Assembly (NCBI GenBank): GCA_947456845.1
Contig: CANGUJ010000023.1
Coordinates: 1-18,718 of the forward strand
Origin: Burkholderiales bacterium
Lineage (GTDB): Bacteria; Pseudomonadota; Gammaproteobacteria; Burkholderiales; JAEUOS01
Direction: 5' to 3'
Length of the DNA stretch: 18,718 bases
Position 1 is the stretch's first letter, and each line of letters starts with the position of its first letter. Of this stretch, positions 1 through 6,925 are shown one piece after another. The position numbers and the translations under genes were made by a program. The notes below the pieces were generated by a model that saw nothing but the letters and a program-made list of their open reading frames with translations, was not told where the DNA came from and made no database searches.

Positions 1-1597
1 CGCCCTTGACCTTGGGGCTGATCGCGCGCGGACCGACATCATGCGCCACCCACAGGAAGGCGGCGTCGTCGACGATGCGGGTGTGCAGGCGCGACAGCGC
101 CACATCGCGGCCGATCTCGTCGAAGGTGGTGCGGGCGCGGCTGATGAGTTCGTCCAGGTCGGGGCTGGTGTAGTGACCCCAGTTGTTCGACACCGGCGGC
201 AGGGTCTTGGAGGACGAGAAGCGCACCATGGCGAAGAACGGATCCATCGCCGCGAAGGTCACGTTGGTGGCATGCGCCCCGCGCGACTTCGGATCCTTCG
301 CGCCCTCGCGCCAGTTGGTGAACAACGCGTTCCATTCGATGACATCGAGTTCCACGTCGAAGTAGCACGCCTTCAAGGCCTGCTGCAGGTACTCGTTCAT
401 GGCGATCGGCATCATCTGGCCCGAACCCGAGGCCGAGGTGAGTGTCTTGACCTTGACGCGCTTGTTGGGTCCGTAGCCGGCCTCGGCCATCAGCTTTTGG
501 GCCGCGGGCAGGTCGTACTTGATGTCGAACTTCGGCGCGCCCCACCAGGGGTGGCCCGGCGCGACGGTACCCTTGGGGATTTCCATCAGGCCGCCGAGCA
601 GCTGCTTGAGTTCGGCGCGGTTGATGCACAGGTTGGCCGCCTGGCGCAGGCGCTTGTCGGTCCAGGGCGAGCCCTCGACGAACGAGAACTGCCACGGCCA
701 CACATGCGGCTGCGCGTTGGTATAGATGGTGAAGCCCTTCTTCTTGATCTGCGGCACCGCATCCGGGGCCGGCGCCTCGATCCAGTCCACCTGGCCGGAC
801 AGGAGGGCCGCGGTGCGGGCGTTGGCTTCCGGCATGGGCAAGAGCACGACGCGGTCGATCTTGGGCTTGCGCTTGGGGTCCCAGTACTCGGTGTTCTTGA
901 CGTACTCGACCCGCTCGCGCGCCGAGAACTTGGCCATCTTGAACGGCCCGGTGCCGGACGCGTCGGCTGCGAACGCCGCCCAGGCCTGCTTGGCGCGCTC
1001 CACGGGGTCGGCCACGGCGCCCAGGGCGTCGTACTTCTTCTGCCAGTGCGCGGGCGATGCGATGAACAGGTTGGTCAGGTTGATCGGCAGGAAGGAATCC
1101 GGCTCGCGGGTGGTCAGTTCGACGGTGAGGTCGTCGATCTTGCGGGCGCTCGCCAGTGTAGGCATGCGCGATACGGTCACGCCGATCTGGTCGGGCGCGA
1201 AATGGCGGGCGGCCTTGTTCAACACCTTGTCGACATTCCAGACGATGGCGTCGGCGGTGAGCGCGCTGCCGTCGTGGAACTTCACGCCCTTGCGCAGCTT
1301 GAAGGTCCATTTGGTCTTGTCGGCAGCATTGACCGCCCATTCGGTGGCGAGGCCGGGGATCAAAACGGAAGGCTTGTCCGCCGATGACAGGTCCCAGTGG
1401 GTCAGGGCGTCGAACATCGGAATTCCGGTGAAGCGATTGCCCTCGAAGCCCTGGTCGGGCTGGCCGGTGGTCTTGGGAATGTCTGCCGCCGTCATGGCGA
1501 TGCGCAGGGTCTTTTCCTGCGCCTGCACGCCCGCGGAGCCGAAGGCCGACGCCAGCGCGAGCGTCGCGAGCGCGACCCGGAATCCAGTGCGTTTCAT
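1..1597 (-). CDS. ABC transporter substrate-binding protein, family 5 (peptide/nickel type), 3' end cut by window edge
   Basis: Periplasmic binding protein that would deliver a peptide-like or other solute to an ABC importer. The frame is open from ATG at 1597 to base 1 (532 codons, no stop), so the C-terminus lies outside the window. Residues 1-26 form a Sec signal peptide (MKRTGFR, a hydrophobic core, then GVQA before QEKTLRIA). Residues 97-121 carry the SBP_bac_5 signature, with WTFKLRKGVKFHDG followed by a TADAIVWN-like segment. Family members are usually 520-550 residues, so only about 10-20 residues should be missing. The start is supported by GGAGAG about 8 bases upstream. No permease or ATPase partner is visible; they would lie beyond the left edge, downstream in the transcription direction. 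The solute cannot be read from sequence. Family assignment is firm. Confidence 0.93.
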   Translation of the reverse strand, partial: MKRTGFRVALATLALASAFGSAGVQAQEKTLRIAMTAADIPKTTGQPDQGFEGNRFTGIPMFDALTHWDLSSADKPSVLIPGLATEWAVNAADKTKWTFKLRKGVKFHDGSALTADAIVWNVDKVLNKAARHFAPDQIGVTVSRMPTLASARKIDDLTVELTTREPDSFLPINLTNLFIASPAHWQKKYDALGAVADPVERAKQAWAAFAADASGTGPFKMAKFSARERVEYVKNTEYWDPKRKPKIDRVVLLPMPEANARTAALLSGQVDWIEAPAPDAVPQIKKKGFTIYTNAQPHVWPWQFSFVEGSPWTDKRLRQAANLCINRAELKQLLGGLMEIPKGTVAPGHPWWGAPKFDIKYDLPAAQKLMAEAGYGPNKRVKVKTLTSASGSGQMMPIAMNEYLQQALKACYFDVELDVIEWNALFTNWREGAKDPKSRGAHATNVTFAAMDPFFAMVRFSSSKTLPPVSNNWGHYTSPDLDELISRARTTFDEIGRDVALSRLHTRIVDDAAFLWVAHDVGPRAISPKVKG

Positions 1598-1735
1598 TGC
1601 TGATGCTCTCCTCAAGTTGAAAAACGCCGCATCGTCAGGCACCGGTCGGGAGAACCGATTTCGGGGGCGCCTGATCACCATTGCCCTGCAATGGTTCAAC
1701 AATGACGCAAGCAAGCGCGATGCCAGCCAAATTTA

Positions 1736-1763
1736 GTATACATGACGCTCCATTAGGGTATAC
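1736..1763. promoter_or_regulatory. Paired GTATAC palindromes, candidate operator
   Basis: Two copies of the perfect 6-bp palindrome GTATAC occur at 1736-1741 and 1758-1763. They start 22 bp apart, about two turns of the helix. Read on the minus strand, the proximal copy overlaps TATACT (1740-1735), a good -10-like hexamer for the ABC binding-protein gene about 140 bases downstream. I did not notice GTATAC elsewhere in the window. A repressor binding both copies on one DNA face (for example a GntR-type dimer pair) is an inference; no regulator gene sits beside it. Confidence 0.4.
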
Positions 1764-1797
1764 ACGCACCGTCATCGAAACCACAAGATGAAAGCGG

Positions 1798-1852
1798 CGC
1801 CCCGGTACGGGGCGTTGCGCACACTTTTGATGCGCAACATGTGCGGCTGCAC
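1798..1852. repeat. Three tandem inverted repeats (structured leader or operator)
   Basis: Three dyads lie end to end. The first has arms CGCCCCG (1798-1804) and CGGGGCG (1808-1814) around GTA. The second has arms GTTGCGCA (1814-1821) and TGCGCAAC (1831-1838) around a 9-base spacer. The third has arms GTGC (1841-1844) and GCAC (1849-1852) around GGCT. The block sits 90-144 bases before the Bug gene start. It could fold in a 5' leader RNA, end stray transcripts, or be a protein site (the second dyad looks operator-like). No T-run follows, so a standard intrinsic terminator is unlikely. Confidence 0.5.
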
Positions 1853-1941
1853 GACTTCGCCACGCACGCGATGGGGCAGATAAAATCCGCGCTCGGCGCG
1901 ACCACACCGGACCGCCGCACCCACGGACAGGACACAAGCCC

Positions 1942-2901
1942 ATGCGTCGATCGATCGCCATGCTCACCCTCGCGCTTGCGGCGCTTCCCGGCCTTGCGCA
2001 GGAGACCTGGCCCGCCCGCCCGGTCAAGCTGATCGTGCCGTCCTCGCCGGGCGGGGGCACCGATGCGTTCGCCCGCATCATCGCCCAGGCGCTCGGCGAC
2101 GCGACCAAGCAGCAGTTCGTCGTCGACAACCGCCCCGGCGCCAGCGGCGGCATCGGCGCGCAGGCGGTGGCCAAGGCGCCCCCTGACGGCTACACCCTGC
2201 TGGTCTCCGCCAACGCGGCCATCGCCATCAATCCGGCCCTGTACAAGAACCTGCCCTTCGACGCGGAGCGCGACTTCGCGCCGGTGACCCGCGGCGTGAT
2301 GGCACCGATGGTGATCGCGGCATTCCCCGGCGCGGGCTACAAGACCTTAGGCGAGCTCGTCGAAGCCGGCAGGCGCGCGCCCGAGAGCATCGCCTACGGC
2401 TCGGCCGGCGGCGGCTCGCCGCCCTATCTGGGCGTGCGCATGCTGGAAGAAGCCACCGGCGCGAAATTCGTGCACGTGCCCTACAAGGGCGTGGGGCCGG
2501 CCTATGTGGACCTGCTGGCCGGGCGCATCAAGTTCATCTTCACCGATCTGGCCACGGTGCAGCAGCATATCGCCGCCGGCCGCGCGGTCGCGCTGGCCAT
2601 GAACGAGCGCACCGCCCTCATGCCCGGCGTGCCCTCGATCGCCGAGGCCGGCTGGCCCAGGGTGGAGATGTGGACCTCGTTCAGCGCCCTGGCGCCCGCC
2701 GGCACGCCGGCCGCGGTGGTCAGCCGCATCAACGAGCAGATCGGCGCGGCGATGAAAACCCCGGCGGTGGCCGAGCGCCTGCGGGCGCAGGCGCTGGTGC
2801 CGGTATTCGACACGCCGGAGCAGTTTGCCGCCTCGATCCGGGCGGAGCGCGAGCGCTGGGCCGCCTTCGTCCGCCGCAACAACATCAGCGCGGAGCCCTA
2901 A
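1942..2901 (+). CDS. Bug/TctC family tripartite tricarboxylate transporter substrate-binding protein (1)
   Basis: A 319-residue periplasmic solute-binding protein, normal length for the Bug family, which captures carboxylates or similar small solutes. Residues 1-19 are a signal peptide (MRRSIAMLTLALAALPGLA). The mature part shows the family marks: WPARPVKLIVPSSPGGGTD, DNRPGASGGIGAQAVAKAPP followed by DGYTLL, a YGSAGGG loop, and VPYKGVGPAYVDLLAGRI. No TctA or TctB membrane gene is near, so it is an orphan Bug, as is common in Bordetella relatives. Its TAA overlaps the TAG of the opposite-strand livF relic by three bases, so the two converge with no spacer. The solute is unknown. Upstream regulation may involve the dyads at 1798-1852. 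Confidence 0.93.
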   Translation: MRRSIAMLTLALAALPGLAQETWPARPVKLIVPSSPGGGTDAFARIIAQALGDATKQQFVVDNRPGASGGIGAQAVAKAPPDGYTLLVSANAAIAINPALYKNLPFDAERDFAPVTRGVMAPMVIAAFPGAGYKTLGELVEAGRRAPESIAYGSAGGGSPPYLGVRMLEEATGAKFVHVPYKGVGPAYVDLLAGRIKFIFTDLATVQQHIAAGRAVALAMNERTALMPGVPSIAEAGWPRVEMWTSFSALAPAGTPAAVVSRINEQIGAAMKTPAVAERLRAQALVPVFDTPEQFAASIRAERERWAAFVRRNNISAEP

Positions 2902-3161
2902 ACCTCGCGACGCGCCACCCCGATGAGCCGGTCGAGCAGCGCCGCATCGGCCTTCAGTGCCTGCGCGCTGCCGCTGTGCGCCACCCGGCCCTGTTCCAGC
3001 ACCACCGCGCGATGCGAAATGCCGAGGATCATCTGCGGATGCTGTTCGACGATGATGGCGCTCATGCCTTCGTCGCGGGTGATGCGCGCGATCGCCGCGA
3101 GCAGTTCCTCGACGATGATCGGCGCCAGGCCCTCGAGCGGCTCGTCGAGCAGCAGCAGGCG
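2898..3161 (-). pseudogene. livF relic: C-terminal third of a branched-chain amino acid ABC ATPase
   Basis: Translation from 3161 to the TAG at 2898 gives 87 residues beginning RLLLLDEPLEGLAP, the Walker B and D-loop region of LivF. An H-loop (IIVEQH) and a typical LivF ending follow (VLEQGRVAHSG). LivF proteins are about 235 residues; the Walker A and the LSGG signature that should precede this piece are absent, so no working ATPase can be made. Upstream in the same frame, homology stops abruptly just before RLLLLDEP. It lies just downstream of a livK relic on the same strand, so both appear to come from one livK-HMG-F operon that lost its middle. Identification rests on motifs and is strong; the exact break point is approximate. 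Confidence 0.85.
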
Positions 3162-3217
3162 GGAGACGGTGCGCGGGCGCCGGGCCGGCCGTTGCGGGCC
3201 TGCCAGGCCTTGCGGCC

Positions 3218-3664
3218 CTAGCGGGAACGCGGCGGATCGCGGACGTCCTTCTGCTCCTCGAGCTCCACGTTGTATAGCTCGCCGTTGACACGCTCGATGC
3301 CCGGGCCGTAGTCGGACACCAGCGTGACGACCTTGCGGATCTTGTTCTTGGGCGCCCATTCGGCGACGCCCAGGGTGATCTGCGGCAGGGTCAGCGACAC
3401 CCGGATCATGTGGGGCGACGCGTCGACCACCGACGCGGTCGCCGCGAGCATGTTGACCATCGGCGTCTTCGACTGCGTGGCGATGGGCGCCGCCGCGAGC
3501 GCCGGGGGCGTCAGGCCGAATCCGGCGAGCACGTCGCCCTTGTCGTTGACCACCAGCTCCTGGGCGAGTCGCTTGGTGACATCCGGCGTGCCGGTGTCGG
3601 CCTTGACCACCAGTTCGATCCTGCGCCCCGCCGCCGCGGCCTTGAGAACAGTGCGTTTATCCTT
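3218..3664 (-). pseudogene. livK-type ABC substrate-binding protein relic with two apparent internal deletions
   Basis: The frame running 3664 to the TAG at 3218 encodes 148 residues that are three pieces of a LivK-like (Peripla_BP_6) protein. Residues 2-13 (DKRTVLKAAAAG) are the n-region and start of a signal peptide. Residues 14-124 (RIELVVKADTGTPDVTKRLA through VSDYGPGIE) match the N-terminal lobe. Residues 125-148 (RVNGELYNVELEEQKDVRDP) match the normal C-terminus. Family proteins are about 380-400 residues, so roughly 50-60 residues after the signal start and about 190 in the middle seem to be gone, both in frame. The position where ATG is expected, six bases after GGAGA, reads AAG (3664-3662). 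With no start, no full signal peptide and no second lobe it should be dead. Deletion sizes come from remembered family structure, not from an alignment. Confidence 0.8.
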
Positions 3665-3716
3665 GGATGGTCTCCATTCTTGGGGGTTCGGGCCGGAATT
3701 GTGCCCGCCTTCCGCT

Positions 3717-4658
3717 TCAGGCCAGTTGCTGCTCCAGCCTGTGCAGCACTTCGTAGCAGGGCAGCACCTGCGCGACGCCGGCGTTGGGTTCGCGTCTGCC
3801 GCGGATGGCGGCGATGAATTCGCGGTCCTGCAACTCAATGCCGTTCATCGACACGTCGACCTTGGAGACGTCGATCTTCTCGTCCTTGCCGGTGAACAGG
3901 TCGTCGTAGCGGGCGATGTAGGTGCCGGTATCGCCGATGTAGCGGAAGAAGGTGCCGAGCGGGCCGTCATTGTTGAACGAAAGCGACAGGGTGCAGATCG
4001 CCCCTGTCGAGCTCTTCAACTGGATCGACATGTCCATGGCGATGCCCAGGGTCGGGTGGATCGGCCCCTGCACCGCATTGGCGGCGACAATCTTCCCGCC
4101 GTCCTGGTACTGGAACAGGTCCACCGTGTGCGCGGCATGGTGCCACAGCAGGTGGTCGGTCCAGGAGCGCGGCTGGCCGAGCGCGTTCATGTTGGTGCGG
4201 CGGAAAAAATAGGTCTGCACATCCATCTGCTGGATGCGGAACTCGCCCGACCTGATCCTTTTGTTGACCCACTGGTGGCTGGGGTTGAAGCGGCGGGTGT
4301 GCCCGCACATCGCGGTGAGCCCGGTCTCCTTCGCCAGCGCCACCACCGCCTGCGCGTCCTTGAGGCTGTCGGCCAGGGGAATCTCCACCTGCACATGCTT
4401 GCCGGCGGTGAGGCAGGCGATCGACTGCGAGGCATGCATCTGGGTGGGCGTGCACAGGATGACGGCGTCGACCTCCTTGATCGCCAGCGCATCGGCGAGA
4501 TCGGTGGAGACATGCCGGACGCCGAACCTGGCGGCGACTTCCTGGGTCTTGGCCAGTTCGCGGCCGATGAGCGACACGACTTCGACGCCATCGATCCTGG
4601 CCAGGCCTTCGAGATGCTTGACGCCGAATGCGCCGGCGCCGGCGAGTGCGATTTTCAT
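3717..4658 (-). CDS. ligC: 4-carboxy-2-hydroxymuconate-6-semialdehyde dehydrogenase
   Basis: Oxidises CHMS, as its cyclic hemiacetal, to 2-pyrone-4,6-dicarboxylate with NAD(P)+, the second ring-cleavage step of the protocatechuate 4,5 pathway, in the cytosol. The protein is 313 residues of the Gfo/Idh/MocA type. The dinucleotide-binding GAGAFG is at residues 7-12, VILCTPTQMH near 67-75, and VEIPLADS at 91-98 stands where most relatives have EKP. The histidine-rich LWHHAAHTVDLF at 171-182 lies in the catalytic domain. The ATG at 4658 has AAAGGGG upstream and follows ligB by 11 bases. It is the last intact gene of the operon; the livK relic begins about 50 bases beyond its stop. Identification is strong because of both sequence and position after ligAB. 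Confidence 0.94.
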   Translation of the reverse strand: MKIALAGAGAFGVKHLEGLARIDGVEVVSLIGRELAKTQEVAARFGVRHVSTDLADALAIKEVDAVILCTPTQMHASQSIACLTAGKHVQVEIPLADSLKDAQAVVALAKETGLTAMCGHTRRFNPSHQWVNKRIRSGEFRIQQMDVQTYFFRRTNMNALGQPRSWTDHLLWHHAAHTVDLFQYQDGGKIVAANAVQGPIHPTLGIAMDMSIQLKSSTGAICTLSLSFNNDGPLGTFFRYIGDTGTYIARYDDLFTGKDEKIDVSKVDVSMNGIELQDREFIAAIRGRREPNAGVAQVLPCYEVLHRLEQQLA

Positions 4659-4669
4659 GCGGGGCCCCT

Positions 4670-5527
4670 TTAGCGGTTTTCGAGAATCAGGTGGCCGACC
4701 GCCGTGTTGGAGGCCGGCACATGGTAGAAGCGGTGGTGGACGTGCGGCGCGGCGCCGCCGCGGTCGGTGTCGCTCATCGCGCCGCGCGCGATGAGCCACA
4801 TCACCAATTCGATGCCCTCGGAGCCGGCTTCGCGCACGTAGTCGATGTGCGGCACCTGCGCCAGGCCGGCGGGATCGGCGATCAGCCGGTCGAGGAACAT
4901 GTTGTCGAACTCGCGGTTGATGAGGCCGGCGCGCGGCCCCTGCAACTGGTGGCTCATGCCGCCGGTGCCCCAGATCTGCACGTTGAGGTCGCCGTCGAAG
5001 CTCCGGATCGCCTTCTTGATGGCGCGCCCGAGCTGGAAACAGCGATTGCCGGAAGGCACCGGGTACTGCACCACGTTCACCGCGAACGGAATCACCGGGC
5101 AGGGCCAGGCCTCCGGCTGGCCGCACATCAGCGACAAGGGCACGGTCAGCCCGTGGTCGACATCCATCCTGTTGACGATCGTGAGGTCGAAGTCCTGCTG
5201 GATCACCGACTGCGCGATGTGCGAAGCCAGTTCAGGATGCCCCTTGACCACCGGTACCGGGCGCGGCCCCCAGCCTTCGTCGGCCGGCTTGTACTCGGCC
5301 GCCGTGCCGATGGCGAAGGTCGGGATGATCTCCAGGCTGAAGGCGGTGGCATGGTCGTTGTAGACCAGGAAGATCACGTCGGGCGTGTTGTCCTTGAGCC
5401 ATTGCCGCGACGGCTCGTAGCCCTTGAACAGCGGCTGCCAGTAGGGTTCGGCGGTCTTGCCCAGGTCCATGGCCGCGCCGATGGCGGGCACGTGGGAGGT
5501 ATAGACCGATGCGCTGATGCGTGCCAT
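4670..5527 (-). CDS. ligB: Protocatechuate 4,5-dioxygenase beta (catalytic) subunit
   Basis: Catalytic subunit of the class III extradiol dioxygenase that opens protocatechuate between C4 and C5 to 4-carboxy-2-hydroxymuconate-6-semialdehyde, using Fe(II) and O2. The 285 residues contain the expected iron ligands in register: His12 (YTSH), His59 (VYNDHA) and Glu240 (EGIEL). The candidate acid/base is His193 (GGMSHQLQG). In Sphingobium LigB the equivalents are His12, His61, Glu242 and His195, an offset of two. ligA precedes it by 15 bases and ligC follows by 11, so the three are surely co-transcribed. LigAB relatives also act on gallate or methylgallate, so some substrate breadth is possible, but the operon context points to protocatechuate. 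Confidence 0.96.
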   Translation of the reverse strand: MARISASVYTSHVPAIGAAMDLGKTAEPYWQPLFKGYEPSRQWLKDNTPDVIFLVYNDHATAFSLEIIPTFAIGTAAEYKPADEGWGPRPVPVVKGHPELASHIAQSVIQQDFDLTIVNRMDVDHGLTVPLSLMCGQPEAWPCPVIPFAVNVVQYPVPSGNRCFQLGRAIKKAIRSFDGDLNVQIWGTGGMSHQLQGPRAGLINREFDNMFLDRLIADPAGLAQVPHIDYVREAGSEGIELVMWLIARGAMSDTDRGGAAPHVHHRFYHVPASNTAVGHLILENR

Positions 5528-5542
5528 ATGCGGTGTCCTTGT

Positions 5543-5983
5543 CTAGAGGAGCTTGCCGGTGCCGTGGCCTTGCGGCTGGCGATGGGCCTGCGCGTCGCCG
5601 TCCTCGCCGACCACCCGGTTGCCCTCGGCGGAACGGCCGCCCTTGATCATCATGTCGCGATACTCTTCCTCGGTCATGCCGGTCATCGACCCGGCCATCT
5701 GCTGGAAGCTCTTGCCGTGGGTGGCGCCCAGCTTGGCGAGAAAGTAGATGTTGCCTCCCTCGCGGATGCCCGCGTTGAGGTCGGCATTGAGCACCGCCTG
5801 CTTCTGCGCCTCGGTCATCGGCCACTCGTCCACATAGGCGCGCTGGTCGGCCTTGAAGCGCTCGCGGTTCTCGGCCTTCATGAGCGACATGCAGAACTGG
5901 TTCAGCCAATAGCCCTTGCGGCACTGCTCCATGTCGAAAATGGTCGTGCCGGGGACATCCAGGTAGGGTTTGTCCAGTGCCAT
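5543..5983 (-). CDS. ligA: Protocatechuate 4,5-dioxygenase alpha subunit
   Basis: Small subunit of the LigAB dioxygenase; it has no metal site of its own but packs on LigB and closes the active-site pocket. It is 146 residues, close to the 139 of Sphingobium LigA. Family segments are PYLDVPGTTIFDMEQCRKGY at residues 6-25, a helical RERFKADQRAYVDEWPMTEAQ-like stretch around 40-60, and GGNIYFLAKLGATHGKSFQQ at 76-95 followed by MTGMTEEEY. The start at 5983 was chosen because the protein begins at the family N-terminus and its ATG lies only two bases after the ligI stop, which suggests translational coupling. A longer open frame upstream in the same phase is just the antisense-free read-through of ligI in another frame. 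Confidence 0.95.
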   Translation of the reverse strand: MALDKPYLDVPGTTIFDMEQCRKGYWLNQFCMSLMKAENRERFKADQRAYVDEWPMTEAQKQAVLNADLNAGIREGGNIYFLAKLGATHGKSFQQMAGSMTGMTEEEYRDMMIKGGRSAEGNRVVGEDGDAQAHRQPQGHGTGKLL

Positions 5984-5985
5984 GT

Positions 5986-6903
5986 TCAGCTCCAGTACAG
6001 GCGGGTGGGGTTGTCGACCAGCAACTTGCGCTGCAGTTCCGCCGTGGGGGCGATGTGCGGGATGTAGTCCACCAGCAGGCCGTCGTCCGGCATGTGGTTC
6101 TTGAGATTGGGATGCGGCCAGTCGGTGCCCCACAACACACGGTCGGGAAAGGTCTCGACCAGCCGCCTGGCGAACGGCACGACATCGCGGTAGGCGTTCT
6201 GCTCGCCGTTCAAGGCAGGCGGGCCGGCGACGGTGAGGCGCTCGGGGCAGCTCACCTTGGACCAGATGTTTTCGTGTTCGCGCATCATCTTCACGAACAG
6301 CTCGAATTCCGGGCCGTCCACCGGCTTGGTCACATCCGGCCGGCCCATGTGGTCCACGACCACGGTGGTCGGCAGGGCGGTGAAGAAATCCCACAACTCG
6401 GGCAAATCGACAGCCTCGAAGTAGATCACCACCTGCCAGCCCATCGGCGCGATCCGGTGGGCGATTTCCATGAGTTCATCCCTGGGCGTGAAGTCGACCA
6501 GGCGCTTGACGAAGTTGAAGCGCGTGCCGCGCACGCCGGCGGCGTGCATCTCCTGCAACTCGCCGTCCGTGACGCTGCGACGCACGGTGGCCACCCCGCG
6601 GGCCCGGCCGCCGGACGCCCGGAGCGCGTCGACCAGCGCGCGATTGTCCGCGCCGTGGCAGGTGGCCTGCACGATCACGTTCTTGTCGAAGCCGAGGTGG
6701 TCGCGCAGCGCGAACAGCTGCCGCTTGGACGCGTCGCACGGTGTGTACTTGCGCTCCGGGGCATAGGGAAACTCGGCCCCCGGGCCGAACACGTGGCAAT
6801 GCGCATCGACGCTGCCGGGCGGCAACCGGAAGCGCGGCCTGGAAGGGCCGGCGTACCAGTCGAGCCAGCCGGGCGTCTTGGTGAACGTTGTGGTGGATTC
6901 CAT
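5986..6903 (-). CDS. ligI: 2-pyrone-4,6-dicarboxylate hydrolase
   Basis: Hydrolyses PDC to 4-oxalomesaconate in the protocatechuate 4,5-cleavage pathway. The 305 residues form an amidohydrolase barrel. VDAHCHVFGPGAEFPY at residues 32-47 carries the strand-1 HxH, His185 sits in VVVDHMGRPD, and Asp261 in LWGTDWPHPN is the expected catalytic aspartate. The segment GVRGTRFNFVKRLVDF (123-138) supplies arginines suited to the dicarboxylate substrate. LigI is known as an unusual amidohydrolase that works without a bound metal. The start at 6903 is preferred over an in-frame ATG at 6981, which would put 26 extra arginine-rich residues in front of the family N-terminus and overlap pobA. pobA ends 22 bases upstream and ligA starts two bases downstream. 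Confidence 0.93.
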   Translation of the reverse strand: MESTTTFTKTPGWLDWYAGPSRPRFRLPPGSVDAHCHVFGPGAEFPYAPERKYTPCDASKRQLFALRDHLGFDKNVIVQATCHGADNRALVDALRASGGRARGVATVRRSVTDGELQEMHAAGVRGTRFNFVKRLVDFTPRDELMEIAHRIAPMGWQVVIYFEAVDLPELWDFFTALPTTVVVDHMGRPDVTKPVDGPEFELFVKMMREHENIWSKVSCPERLTVAGPPALNGEQNAYRDVVPFARRLVETFPDRVLWGTDWPHPNLKNHMPDDGLLVDYIPHIAPTAELQRKLLVDNPTRLYWS

Positions 6904-6925
6904 GTCGATGTCCCGGTGTTGATGT

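Larger units (their letters stand above)
1598..1941. other. Divergent intergenic region (344 bp)
   Basis: No gene is visible here. It separates the minus-strand ABC binding protein (start 1597) from the plus-strand Bug gene (start 1942) and must hold both promoters. It contains two GTATAC palindromes (1736-1741 and 1758-1763) and three adjacent inverted repeats (1798-1852), listed separately. Bases 1864-1941 before the Bug gene hold an AGGAC-type ribosome binding site about 10 bases before the ATG. Confidence 0.75.

Noticed and set aside
3218..3838. A 206-residue novel protein ending in LivK sequence
   Set aside because: The first part is ligC in another phase; only the portion from about 3664 has homology, as a livK relic.
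4628..6067. Long open frame on the plus strand over ligC, ligB and ligA
   Set aside because: It is antisense to three clearly identified genes, has an arginine-, histidine- and valine-rich composition typical of GC-rich shadow frames, and shows no recognisable domain.
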